Positions 34,786 to 45,510 of a stretch of DNA of 64,000 nucleotides are shown here, one piece after another. Within the stretch, counting starts at the first letter, position 1. Each line of letters starts with the position of its first letter. The stretch is from Buddleja alternifolia (Eukaryota > Streptophyta > Magnoliopsida > Lamiales > Scrophulariaceae). The notes under the pieces were generated by a model. The model had not been told where the DNA came from and made no database searches. It saw only the letters and a program-made list of their open reading frames with translations. The position numbers and the translations under genes were made by a program. The stretch lies in the NCBI GenBank assembly GCA_019426215.1, contig CM033394.1, positions 41,972,423 through 42,036,422 on the forward strand. Reading direction: 5' to 3'.

Positions 34786-36359
34786 GGACAAATATTACTT
34801 ATAGTTTCTAAAGTATTAATTTGTCTCACTTACATCCTTAAATTAAAGTTTGTTATGCTACCGTCTCTAAATTAATAATTTCGTCTCACTATAATCCTTT
34901 TCAGTGGAGATTGAACGAAAATTGAGCGAGTGTACTATACACGCCGGTCAACTATGGTTTTCCTGTTTCACTTTGGTCCATTTTCTAGAATTTTTGTCTC
35001 ACTTTGGGCTTTTTTTTATTTTTAACATTTTTACCCCATAAAAAAGCAGGAACAACTTCATTTTGGCGCCCAAAAATGCTTTGAATGGCCTTATTTTTTT
35101 CTACTTAAAACCAAACATTAACTTGAAAAATAAAAAACCCTCACAAAAATGGCTTGCAGCTACATGCTATTGTGGAAACTTGGCCAAGGTAAGGTGTTCA
35201 TGGACCGATTCTAACCCTTGTTAGTTAAATATGGGATGGAAAAAATTAGTCATTTATTACGTACGAGTATATTACGAAATTTTCTTAAAAGTTACAGTGA
35301 AAAACTCGGGTAAAAAATACGTGAACGAGAAATAAATAGATTCGTAGATGTATGAGTATAATACGGATAACAATGAATTATTCGGGAATAAAAATACGAC
35401 TTATTTGTATATGAATTTGAATGATATATTGCTTTTACTTACTTTTTTTTATATAAAAATAATAATTTATCCAAAAATTGAGTGTTATACAATTAAAAAC
35501 CTACGAACGTGAATAATCTATCCAAATATTAATTATTGTCAATTAGATACTCATATAAACTAGATAGTTGATATTGGCGCTCCAAAAATTACTACTAGAG
35601 CTCCACTTTTCATTATTTTTAGAAAGAAATTTGTATTGAATAGTGGAGTGTCAATAACACTTTTGGAGTGCCAATATCATTTACCTATAAACTATTATTT
35701 TTATAAAATAAAAGCAAGTACAAACAATATATCATTCAAATTCATATAAATATAAGTCATATTTTTGCCCCCTGAATAATTCTTTTATATCCGTATTATA
35801 CTTGTGCATCTAGAAATCTATGTATTTTCATTTGCGTATTTTTACCTATTTTTTTACCGTAACTTTCAAGAAAATTTCATAATATACTCATGTGTAATAA
35901 ATGACGAATTTTTTCCATCCCGTATTTAACTAACTGGGGATGGAATCGGTCCATGAACACCTTAACTTGGCTAAGTTTCAACAATAGCATGTAGCTGCAG
36001 CCATTTTTGTGAGGATTTTTTGTTTTTCAAGTTAAATTTTAGTTTTTGGTAGAGAAAAAATGAGGTCATTCCATGCATTTTTGGGCGCCAAAATGAAATT
36101 GTTCCAATTTTCTTAGGGGGTAAAATTGTAAAAATTCAAAAAAAGGACCAAAGTTAGAAAAAAATTCCAGAATAGGGACCAAAGTGAAACATGAGAACCT
36201 TAGTTGACTGGCGTTTGTAGTACATTCGCTCAATTTCCGTCGAAAAGGACTGAAGTGAGTCGAAATTATTACTTTAGGGACGATAGCTGAACAAACTTTA
36301 CTTTAGGAACATAAGTGAGACAAACGTAATACTTTAGGGACTATAAGTGACATTAGTCC
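34786..36359. mobile_element. Mutator-like foldback element (1574 bp)
   Basis: Ends GGACAAATATTACTTATAG and, reading inwards from the right, GGACTAATGTCACTTATAG. Inverted arms of about 650 bp (34786-35440 and 35708-36359) stay alignable throughout. Flanked by TTATTCGAA (34777-34785) and TTATTCAAA (36360-36368), a 9-bp target duplication with one mismatch, typical of MULEs. The loop holds a nested MITE. No transposase is encoded. Confidence 0.85.
35570..35678. mobile_element. 109-bp MITE nested in the foldback loop
   Basis: Terminal inverted repeats GATATTGGCGCTCCAAAA and TTTTGGAGTGCCAATATC. A second copy in reverse orientation is at 63213-63323. The superfamily was not identified. Confidence 0.75.
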
Positions 36360-37000
36360 TTATTCAAAATGCTCTTGGAAGATTATTCAAACTGTGGGAG
36401 TAATTCATTAAGATTTCTCTATACCAATTTTCTCAATTGTTTGGTTTTTAGTGAAAGAAAACATGAAAAGCATTTATAGTTTGATTCCATTGGTTCACAT
36501 AAATAATAGAAGTGTCTTTTTCATTATCATCATTATTTTGGAAAAATATGGACGAAGGGAAAAAATATTGTTATTATATCTCCGACTGATTGATGGTAAT
36601 TAAATTGATGTAATGACATAATCGTTTCATTCAAAAATTGGACTGAATTCAGAAGACTATTCAGATTTTCGGGGAAATTCGTTTAAAATTTTTCTATACT
36701 AATTTTCTCAATTGTTTAATTTTTATCGAAAGAAAACATGAAAAACATTTGAAGCACTGGTTCACATAAATAATAGAACTGTCTGCATTTTATTGAGTTA
36801 GAAGATTTATTTCTTCTATTATTGTGATAGAAGTTTATAAATAATTAAACAGATCCAAGTTTAATTTGTGAGCCACAGCAAAAAAGACAAAATTTTCAGA
36901 GTGCGCAGCATTAAATTGCAATCTTGTAAAATATTTCACTTGTTATTTGGTTCATGTATTAACATAAACTGACTATCAAACAACTCAATAGTAGATTAAC

Positions 37001-37555
37001 TGTAAAAATCCAAATATTTTACATTAAGAGACTAAAATAGAAAAATAAAGTGTGTAATTATAAAACTCCGAGAACCTAAAGAAAAATAAAAATAAGCTGA
37101 ACGTGATATAAATCCATACAAAAAAAGAACCTTAGCAAACTAGTTAACTAGAAAATATAGAAAACCATAAAAAACTAAAAATAGTCAATTGCATTATAAA
37201 ATAAAACCTTATCCGAAGTTGAAACTCAATTGAATTTGCTCCATGCATTTATATGACGATAATAATGAATAAACCCAATGAGTAGTTTCAAATGGTTCAT
37301 TTGAAGACTCTCATAAAAATAACCAATAAAATACTAACTAAAAATTTAAAAAATGTAGAGTAAAAAGGCCGTACAGTAGTGTACAAGGTGGCAAGGAAAA
37401 AGGACGATGTGAAGTAAAAAAAATTGACTCTTATTCATAAGTGGATATTTTTACTAGTTTCTTAGAGGGAAGAACGAGAGTGAAGTTTCTATAGTAATTT
37501 ATGGAGTTTTAATATCAATTTTCTTCTCACAGTTGGGATGAAATATAGTAACTTA
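37001..37555. other. Downstream flank of the kinase gene
   Basis: No gene seen; AT-rich 3' flank beyond the kinase stop codon at 37556. Confidence 0.5.
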
Positions 37556-38756
37556 CTATATCGATGACTCATAAGTCGAAACATCGACTTCTAGTCTAGT
37601 TGATGAACATAAGTAAGGCTTAGGTGGTATCTGCAAGGATTCCAGTTTCCCTTCCAACATTTCCACCACCCTTCTCATCGACGGCCTATCTTTTGGGTCA
37701 GTCTGTATGCACCACAACCCGACAATTGTAAGTTTTCTTTTCTTATCTTCCTCAATAACACCATCACGATCCTCCTCATCAGCATTCACTTCAATATGTT
37801 TGTACACCCAATGTGGGAAGTACGTCTCGTTCGTACTATCACCTAGTTCTGTATCGATGTGTCTCCTTTCTCCAACTATTTCCAACACCATCATTCCGTA
37901 GCTATATACATCTGATTTGTGAGAAACTTCTCCAAAGTTCCTACAAAATACTTCTGGTGCAATGTACCCGACCGTCCCTCTTGCCCTCGTCATTGACATG
38001 ATGCTGGCTGTGTCGGGACATAGTTTAGCCAATCCAAAATCTGCAATCTTTGGATGAAAATTCTTGTCTAAAAGAATATTGTGAGGCTTTATATCCAAGT
38101 GCAAAATCCGCATGTTACACCCTCGGTGTAAGTATTCGAGCCCTCGAGCAATCCCTACTGCAATCTCAAACAATTTTTCCCATCCCAAATGGCCTTCCTC
38201 TGATAAGAATTTGTCAAGAGAGCCATTTGGCATGAATTCATAAATGAGAGCTCTTTTAGAGCCCTCAAAGCAAAATCCCAAAAGAGTTACAATGTTTATG
38301 TGGGAAGTTCTAGTAATGCTTGCAACCTCATTCACAAAATCTTCACCGTTCTTTCCAGATTCATTCAAGATTTTAACGGCCACTAGACGACCATCGTGTA
38401 ACTTTCCTTTATAGACACTACCATAGCCTCCTTTTCCTAATTTATCACTAAATGACTTAGTCATTTTCTTGAGTTGTGAGTATTTGTATCTTTGTAGTGT
38501 GAGATTACCGTGGTTCTTCAGAAAGATTTCCATGTTCTTGTGGTTATACGCGTTCTTAATATTCTTTCTCCTCTTGATTACCATTACTAAGATTATAATG
38601 GAGGTGATCACGATCAGAACAGCACCAAAACCTGTGGGGAGAGACCTTCATTTCCATAAGGCAAAAATAAATTGGGAGATTTATTCTTGTTGCAATGTTT
38701 AGATTTGAGATATTTACCTGTTAGTAAAATTAGTCTTAATCTGTGTTTTCTTGCAG
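37556..38756 (-). CDS. Receptor-like kinase: TM helix plus LRK10L-type non-RD kinase domain
   Basis: Two exons are supported: 38756-38718 (39 nt, acceptor CTGCAG) and 38631-37556, separated by an 86-nt GT-AG intron. Together they encode a basic stretch, a TM helix (LILLTGFGAVLIVITSIIILVMV split for reading: LILLTGFGAV then LIVITSIIILVMVI), a stop-transfer RRK and a complete Ser/Thr kinase. In the numbering of the open frame starting 38611: glycine loop GKGGYGS 59-65, Lys80, Glu95, HLDIKPHN 171-178, DFG 191-193, APE 218-220, and the C-tail PPKPYL typical of LRK10L/PR5K kinases. HLD instead of HRD makes it a non-RD kinase, a class enriched in immune receptors (family knowledge). No stop or frameshift. 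Its own LRK10L ectodomain (GUB_WAK/WAK-assoc) is not found upstream; instead the next coding exon upstream on this strand is the DUF26 exon at 42108-41292, with compatible phase. Confidence 0.82.
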
Positions 38757-39494
38757 CTGCAGCGGAAGTCATCAAGAACACAAATCAGGCACACTTATTA
38801 ATGTGAAATAAAAAATAATTTCTTTATAGTTTGATTCTATTCTCAATTGTCCATATATGAAAAAAAAAAACTAATTAACAAGTGTCATATATACACCTAC
38901 ATTGCAACAAAAAGTAGTGAATGCGCATGTGTGATAGTATTCATGCATCTTATCTCTATTATAATACCACTTTATGCTTTGAGATGGCATAACGACAACT
39001 ATACTGAAACCAGATGTACCTCAGTATTATCCATTAATTCTTCCTTCTCTCTATTTCTTTCAATCACATTTAATTTTATTTCCCATCTTTTTTTTCTTTC
39101 TATTTTCCCTTTTTCTAGTGAGTCGGTTGAGTGTATCGATACATATTGAATATCAATCTTCATTCAACCTTTTAATAATTAGATACAATAAGTTACAATC
39201 AAATAACCACTTAAGAATTGGAGAAAGACAAACACGTTAGTTAGAGTGCAACCAAGATCTCTAACATTTTGAGCTCTCAGCATCGCCAATAGAGTTAATT
39301 CTCTTTGACTTTTGTTTCTTTCTCTTCTCTCACTTGTTACTTAAAATTAATTTAATTTTTTATTAATTTTTATTTTTTTCTCACCATGTCCCATCAAGTG
39401 TGCCTCATCAACCAATTCTTATTACTAGTGAATCTGACACACTTGATGTGTGTACAAGGAAATGAATATTAAAAAAAAATTAATTTAAAATTAA

Positions 39495-40300
39495 GTGATA
39501 ATTGCATAAGATCCCCCTGTGATAAGCGAAACTTGCGCCAAACTATCATGTGTTACGGTTTTTACGTAGCGTTCCCTTGTGTTCTATTTTATTCTGCATA
39601 CTCTCCCTTTTTTGATTTTTTTTGGTGTTTTTTCATCATAAATGTTCTAGATCTAACCCAAATTAAATTATTTATCTATTATAAACATGTAAGGGATAAA
39701 AATGCATTCGGACTGACATTTATGATGGAAAAAAAAACCCGAAAAAGGTAGAGTATGTAGAATAAAATAGAATACAAGGGGGTGCTACACTACAACAAAA
39801 AAAAAAAAAATACTTGTGACAAAATTTGAAGTGACAATGTTAAAATTATCACTAGATATGTGTAATGAGTGACAACAATTTTTGCTTGTCACAATAAGAA
39901 TTTTTAGTGACAAGAGTTCTTTTAAAGTTGTCACTATTGACAATTAGTGGCACGCGTATAGTGACAACACAAATAGAGTGACAATTGTACTTGTTGTCAC
40001 TAAGTTATCACTAAAGGTGTATCACTAATTGTCAATAGTGACAACAATTTTCTTGTCATTAATTATTAAAAGTGACAACTTCTATACAATTCTTGTTACT
40101 AATAAACATGTGGTATCTATTTTAGTGACAAAACAAAAGTTCTTATCACTAAAAATTTATAATTAATGACAACTTTAATATTGTCACTTTGACATTTTGT
40201 CACCAATGATTTATTTTTTTGTAGTGTAGGCAAAAAACATAACATAAGGTAGTTTGGCGCAGGTTTTGTTTATCACATGGGGATCGTATTCAATTATCCC
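39495..40300. mobile_element. Foldback Mutator-like MITE carrying a nested CACTA MITE
   Basis: Left arm GTGATAATTGCATAAGATCC pairs with right arm GGATCGTATTCAATTATCCC; inner parts (CCCTTGTGTTCTATTTTATTC and GAATAAAATAGAATACAAGGG) also pair. The flanks TAAAATTAA (39486-39494) and TAAAATTAT (40301-40309) form a 9-bp duplication with one mismatch. Confidence 0.75.
39788..40226. mobile_element. CACTA MITE, copy A (439 bp)
   Basis: CACTACAACAAAA...TTTTTTGTAGTG, with many TAGTGACAA/TTGTCACTA subterminal repeats. Same family as copies B and C. It interrupts the right arm of the foldback element. A 3-bp duplication is not clear (CTA left, TAG right). Confidence 0.8.
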
Positions 40301-41291
40301 TAAAATTATTTATGTAAAAGATGAAAGAATGAAAGATGAAGAGGAAGAGTTGATTTAAAACAAAAATTATAATTTATTGAAAGGGGAAAAAATAGATAGA
40401 GAAGTAAGGAGAAGAAAGCTAAAGATAGAAGAGAAAAGACATGTGATAAAATAAGAGAAGAGATTTAAAATACTACTTTATATATATATATATATATATG
40501 GAAAATTGCATTGTCTCCTTTGAATTATGGGTATTTGGCATTCACACCCCCATATATTTGATATATTGGTAAAGACTCCCCCTCTTTCAACTTTTCATTA
40601 ACTATACAAGTTAAAGACTATCATACCCCTTATTTAGCTTAAAAGGTTAATTAAATGAAAATTGTCAAAAAGTTTTGTAACAAATCAAATAATAAAACAT
40701 TCAAAATGAATAACGTCTACAAAATAACTCTATGGTTCCTAATTTTAAATTAATAATGTATTTTTTTTCTAATTTCATGAATAATTTATCATGTACAAAT
40801 ATTAATATTTTAATTGTGTTATTTTTAATTCTTACATCATGTCCTATTTCTAAGGCAATATTCAATTAATTAGTTTAGTACTTTTGGTTTTGCTTTTTTG
40901 TGAATAAAGTCCAATTCATATATACTTTTTTTTTTTAATAGAATAAGTTTTGGGCGTTCATTCAAACTAACATTTCAACAGAGCCACTCCCCAAAAGGAA
41001 GAGGGTCAGATTTGTGGCCCAGTTCACGCAGCCCATTACTCAAGTGGTCAACTTGCAGTTGACCAATGCTTCAAGGACTAATCTGCAAAAGTTTGCAATA
41101 AGTTTGCTAGTTCAGCAGATTAGAAATTTACTCTCACTACAATACAATCGCCCACTTCTCCAAAATCTCCCTGATTTTCCTTTCTGCTCAATATAGTTGG
41201 GTTTTGTATAGATAAAAAGTTTTATTCTTTGGTAAAATCCTTTTCGGTCTGTATTGTATGTAGTACATAGAAGATTTGAATTGTTGTTTAC

Positions 41292-42108
41292 CTGGTGGCG
41301 AAGATCCAGACGGCAGAGGCGCTGGCCCGATCCCCGGCCTGGACCCAAAGGGAGTTGCCAGTGCTTCTCGAATCCTAGTTAAATTATAAAAGGGATAAGT
41401 CTCATAGCGAAGGGTGCAGCTGGGCTGGAGTATCCTCGCACCTATCGAATCAGCACAACATCCCGGAATACGTTGTGCAGCACTGATTAAACAACGACTG
41501 CAGTTGTCTTGCGAGATATCCGGTGAACACTGTAACAACCCGTAAATTGTTTGAAAATCAGGGCCCGTCTGATTTCCCGCCGCCACCTTCATCAAAGACC
41601 CTCCGGAAGCCGCCTGGGCCCGAAGTTGGTCAAGCAACGTCCTCAGGCCCTCATTAAACTGCTGAGGGCTTGTTGCGTTATACATATTGAGCAAAAAAGG
41701 AGCCGTGAAATCAGCCAAGTCACCAAAAATACTCGAGTTGTTTGAGTATCGTAACGTGCAGAATTCTTGCCACAGGATTGCCTGTCTTTGATTCGGGCAT
41801 AACTTCACGAGCTCATGTGTAGCATCCTGGATGCAACTACGACATTGATCGGGCTGAGTGTCGCCTCTGCAGAGTGCTATTACGTTGACTCGATCCGGGA
41901 TCTGACCCAGGGATGCGTTGTGGAATCCTTGATAGGACATGTTTGAGGAAAGAGACGAGAAGATGGTGTTGAGGTTATTGTTGTATGTACCGTTACTGGT
42001 GTAGTTACCACCTAAGCAGAAGTATCTCTGGGCTGTGACAAAGGTGGATGAGATGTTTGACAAAATAAGAAAGATGAAGAAGGGAAGCCATGTTTGAGAA
42101 CTCATCAT
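41292..42108 (-). CDS. Double-DUF26 (cysteine-rich receptor-like) secreted ectodomain exon
   Basis: ATG at 42108 opens a frame with a signal peptide (hydrophobic residues 8-25, likely cleavage near A26) and two Gnk2/DUF26 domains. Each has the C-x8-C-x2-C signature: Cys80/89/92 and Cys194/203/206, with further paired Cys. Several N-x-S/T sites suggest glycosylation. The exon ends in a Pro/Ser-rich stalk at a GTAAAC donor (GT at 41291-41290), phase 1, as in CRK genes, where a TM and kinase follow. If the donor is ignored the frame continues to 41188 as an unconvincing tail. No CRK-type kinase follows; the next exons on this strand are the TM and LRK10L-like kinase at 38756-37556. It could also act alone as a secreted CRRSP. 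No lesions seen. Confidence 0.85.
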
Positions 42109-42722
42109 GACTTTATTGGTCTCTCCCTGTCTTTGTGCTTTTAGAGAAATTTGTTTAGAGATTATTATGAATGCAAATAAAGGACATAAGAAAATAACAC
42201 ATAATGTGCATGTGATGTGATGACATAAAATACTATTCTCCGCTAATTTGCAAGACTAAGATCTAGTCACTTTCTCAGAATAGACAGGAGTAAAATTGCT
42301 ATGCACCTAGCACATACTTGCAATTTTAATTTTGTAGGTCATTATAAGTGGCCTTTTTTGTCCTTTTGTGATGATTTTTCCTTTAAAGTTTAGTATTTTC
42401 AAATTAAAATGGATTTATATGTGCTCGACTAACTTTCAAAATTCTTAAATTTTTGGTCAACTTTTCAATTTAGATTTGTTCTCACTTCTCAATCTGCAAA
42501 AAATTGGTACTTTGTGTCTTGAAATTGTCGTGTCACAATTTAAATTATAACAGGATTACATTTCCCCAAGATGAATTTTGCAGTTTTATAGGAAGTATAT
42601 ATATATATATATATAACATGTGTACATGATATAGAATACGAAATAGAATACCAATTTTGCACAGATGGAAGATTTCAGTTGTCGTTTAGATACCCAATAA
42701 AACATTGTATCTTCCCGGCTTC
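42109..42722. other. Upstream flank of the DUF26 gene
   Basis: No other gene. About 600 nt of AT-rich sequence that should contain the promoter of the minus-strand DUF26 exon; no single TATA box stands out. A TA microsatellite lies near 42598. Confidence 0.4.
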
Positions 42723-43224
42723 CACTACAACAAAATGTAATGTTAGTGACAACATTAGAAGTGACAGTGTTGAAGTTGTCACTAGATATATATAATGGGT
42801 GACAATAATTTTTGCTTTGCCACAAAAAGAATTTTTGATGACAAAAGTTTTTTTTAAAATTGTCACTATTGACAATTAGTGACACTGTCATGTTTTATCA
42901 TTGCTCATAACACTACAACAAACAAAAAGTAATATTTGTGACAAAATTTGAAGTGACAATATTGAAATTATCACTAGATGTACATATTGAAATTATCAAA
43001 AAGTTATCACTAAAAGTGTGTCACTAATTGTCAATATTGACAACAAATTCCTTGTCACTAAGTATTAAGAGTGACAATTTCTATACAAATCTTGTCACTA
43101 TTAAACATGTATAACATATTCTTGTAACAAAACAAAAAATCTTGTCACTAAAAATTTACAATTAGTGACAATTTTTACATTGTCACTAGACATTTTGTCA
43201 TTAATGTATTATTTTTTTGTAGTG
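42723..43224. mobile_element. CACTA MITE, copy B (502 bp, mosaic)
   Basis: CACTACAACAAAATG...TTTTTTGTAGTG flanked by TTC at 42720-42722 and 43225-43227 (3-bp duplication). It contains a second internal left end, CACTACAACAAAC, at 42911, preceded by 25 bp that also flank copy C, so the element is a composite. Confidence 0.8.
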
Positions 43225-43489
43225 TTCAGCATTTATCCATATAATTGTCAAAAGTTGTTATTAATAATTTACAACTCAATTCCTTAAATTAATTTATTTT
43301 CGAACCAACTCTAAATAAATTTTAATGTAGCCTAAAATATGAACATGCAAATTCTTGAATTGGAAATTTTTGGGATTAATTATCTTACAGGTTAATTATC
43401 TATAATACTATATGAAGCAAGGCCATTAACATTAAACAGATGCTCTTAAGCTGAAATACTTTATACTTTTAGTGCCCATATTTAATTTA

Positions 43490-43817
43490 GGGATAATAGC
43501 AGACACCCCCTCAGTTATAGGATGATGTGCACTTTGCCCCCTCACTTATCATAAAATGTGCACTTCACCTCCTCGGGCAGATTCGGGCACCACACTTATC
43601 ATAAAAATTGGACTTTTGCCTCCTGATTAATGTGTCTTTGTAGCACTTTACCCCCTGACTTATGTGTTTTTGTAGCATTTTGCCCCCTCACTTATGTGTT
43701 TTGTAGCACTTTGCCCCTGCCCGAGCTGCCCAAGGGGATGAAGTGCACATTTTATAATAAGTGAGGGGGCAAAATACATATCACCTCATAATTAAGGGGG
43801 GTGTCTGCCATGATCCC
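43490..43817. mobile_element. Mutator-like MITE with perfect 9-bp target duplication
   Basis: Terminal inverted repeats of about 80 bp start GGGATAATAGCAGACACCCC (left) and GGGATCATGGCAGACACCCC (right, reading inwards). Flanked by TTTAATTTA at 43481-43489 and 43818-43826. 328 bp, no coding capacity. Confidence 0.9.
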
Positions 43818-43917
43818 TTTAATTTAATGGAATTTCCGCATAATACAGAAGGCAATGTTGATTGACTTTGTACTTGACCTGATTATTCACGATTTCATAC
43901 TAGCTGGATTGAAATTA

Positions 43918-44368
43918 CACTACAAAAAAAATATGATATTAGTGACAAAAATGCCAAGTGACAATGTCAAAGTTATCACTAATTATTAATTTTTAGTGAC
44001 AAGAAATTTTGTCTTGTCACCAAAATATATTCCACATGTTTAATAGTGACAAAATTTGTATAAAAGTTGTCACTTTTTATAATTAGTGACAAGAAAATTG
44101 TTGTCACTATGGACAATTAGTGACGCACCTTTTGTGACAACTTAATGACAATAATTATAGTTGTCATTCTATTTGTATTGTTATTAAATTGTCTCTATAC
44201 ATGTGTCACTAATTGTCAAGAGTGACAAATTTAAAGAAACTCTTGTCACTAAAAATTTTTATTGTAACAAAGCAAAAGTTATTGTCACTCAATATGTACA
44301 TTTAGTGATAATTTCAATATTGTCACTTCAAATTTTGTCACAAATATTACTTTTTGTTTGTTGTAGTG
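43918..44368. mobile_element. CACTA MITE, copy C (451 bp)
   Basis: CACTACAAAAAAAAT...TTTGTTGTAGTG flanked by TTA at 43915-43917 and 44369-44371. TAGTGACA subterminal repeats throughout. Open frames inside are incidental. Confidence 0.85.
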
Positions 44369-44848
44369 TTATGAGCAATGATAAAACATGACAGGTCAGG
44401 AGTGTATATTAACCTAGTTGTCAGGTACCGGCTAGTTCCTTAGGGTATTAGGGGATAATATTCCATAATATTTATATTTTATAGTAAAAGATAAGATAAC
44501 GAGCATTTTAGAGAAGAAAAGAAGAGAAATTTGAGGGATGAAATGAAGAAGAACACTGCAATGTAGGGAAGATGAGAGAAATTAGACTTTAATTCATTTC
44601 TTGCCTTCTCAATTACACAGACTAGTTATATAGAAATGCAGTTCTAATAAACGAAAATCGAGTAACAATATTGCTGGAACTCACACGCTTTTTCTGCTGT
44701 CCCTTCTCCCTATTAAAAGTTGTCAATTTTGTCCCTAGACAAGAGTTATGGTCATGACATTTCCCTCCGCTAAAATGATCCAAAGTCATACTTTCTCAAA
44801 GTGAGCTCTTGAGGGCAAATCTTAGGTCGTCCCGTAACTGTGCACGAG

Positions 44849-45231
44849 TACATATTTAGTCATTCGCTTTACGAAAGTTTGACATACATTAAATCCCATA
44901 AGTTCTAAAAAATCTCACTTTTGGTCCCAACCGAATATTACGTTCAAAACTTAACAGTTAACTCGTTAGTCAACATTTTGACCTATTTTTTGGGGAGATT
45001 TTGTTATTGAATGACACGTGATATTAAAAGAAAACATCGTGATATTGAATATAATTCATGTGTGAGTGTACTTACGCATGAATTCTCTCCAAAAAAATGG
45101 GTTAACATGTTGACTAATGGAATTGACCGTTAAATTTTGGACGGAATATTCGGTTGAGACCAAAAGTAAGATTTTTTGGAACTTATGGGAGTCAATATGA
45201 CATTTTCATAAAGCAGGGAACTAAATGTATA
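44849..45231. repeat. Foldback element with ~150-bp arms
   Basis: Left arm (TACATATTTAGTCATTCGC..., CCCATAAGTTC, TTTTGGTCCCAACCGAATATT, AGTCAACAT) pairs with right arm (ATGTTGACT, AATATTCGGTTGAGACCAAAA, GAACTTATGGG, CTAAATGTATA). The family is not assigned and no target duplication was pinned down. Confidence 0.7.
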
Positions 45232-45336
45232 CTTATGCCCACTTATGAGACAAAAATGAGACCGAGCTCCTGACAAAGTAAAATCTTTCTAAATAAACTA
45301 CTTAATGAACCGCAGATCATGCATGTTGCAAGTACC

Positions 45337-45510
45337 ATAAACACCACCGAGGGTGGTGGTCAAGTGGTTCCAAGCTTACTCCCAAGTGGTTTGATATTAC
45401 CGAGGTCATGAGTTCGAATCTTGACTGGAACAGCCGGCTTCTGGAATTATACTTGCCCTTGGTGGTGTTACTCTGACGGGGCCAGTTGACACGCTAAAAC
45501 CTAACGTGCT
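45337..45510 (+). mobile_element. tRNA-derived SINE head, cut by the gypsy LTR
   Basis: A-box-like TGGTCAAGTGGTT at 45357-45369 and B-box-like GAGTTCGAATC at 45410-45420, about 40 nt apart as in pol III promoters. The body is interrupted where the LTR begins at 45511. It is not an intact tRNA gene: no cloverleaf or CCA-proximal stem follows. Confidence 0.65.

Larger units (their letters stand above)
34666..37000. repeat. Duplicated non-coding unit, copy B (also 22.5 kb and 62.7-64 kb)
   Basis: 34670-34785 plus 36369-36965 aligns almost base for base with 63345-63990 (for example TGGTTTTTAGTGAAAGAAAA, GTGTCTTTTTCATTATCATC, GTGAGCCACAACAAAAG-type strings). It is interrupted by the Mutator-like foldback. 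It lies next to the kinase gene, so it may mark a duplicated gene flank (inference). Confidence 0.75.
38757..41291 (-). other. Candidate 2.5 kb intron with nested transposons
   Basis: Lies between the DUF26 exon donor (CCACCAG/GTAAAC, GT at 41291-41290) and the TM mini-exon acceptor (CTGCAG, ending 38757). Contains a foldback MULE with a nested CACTA MITE (39495-40300), AT-rich DNA, a TA microsatellite near 40480 and an unassigned segment 40960-41190. No other kinase or ectodomain exon is visible. If no transcript spans it, it is intergenic. Confidence 0.45.

Noticed and set aside
37707..38235. Plus-strand frames opposite the kinase
   Set aside because: Antisense shadows of a well-supported kinase exon.
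39788..40226. CTA/TAG as a 3-bp target duplication for CACTA copy A
   Set aside because: The two flanks do not match as direct repeats; only copies B (TTC) and C (TTA) show clear duplications.
41014..41196. 60-codon plus-strand frame in the candidate intron
   Set aside because: No recognisable motif, no homologue known to me, and it runs against the receptor gene; left unassigned.
42586..44391. Small frames with repeated SLIVKSD/TFVTK strings
   Set aside because: They are translations of the CACTA MITE subterminal repeats.
45357..45420. tRNA gene from A/B boxes (also at 28.95 kb)
   Set aside because: Pol III boxes are present but no cloverleaf or acceptor stem; features fit SINE heads.
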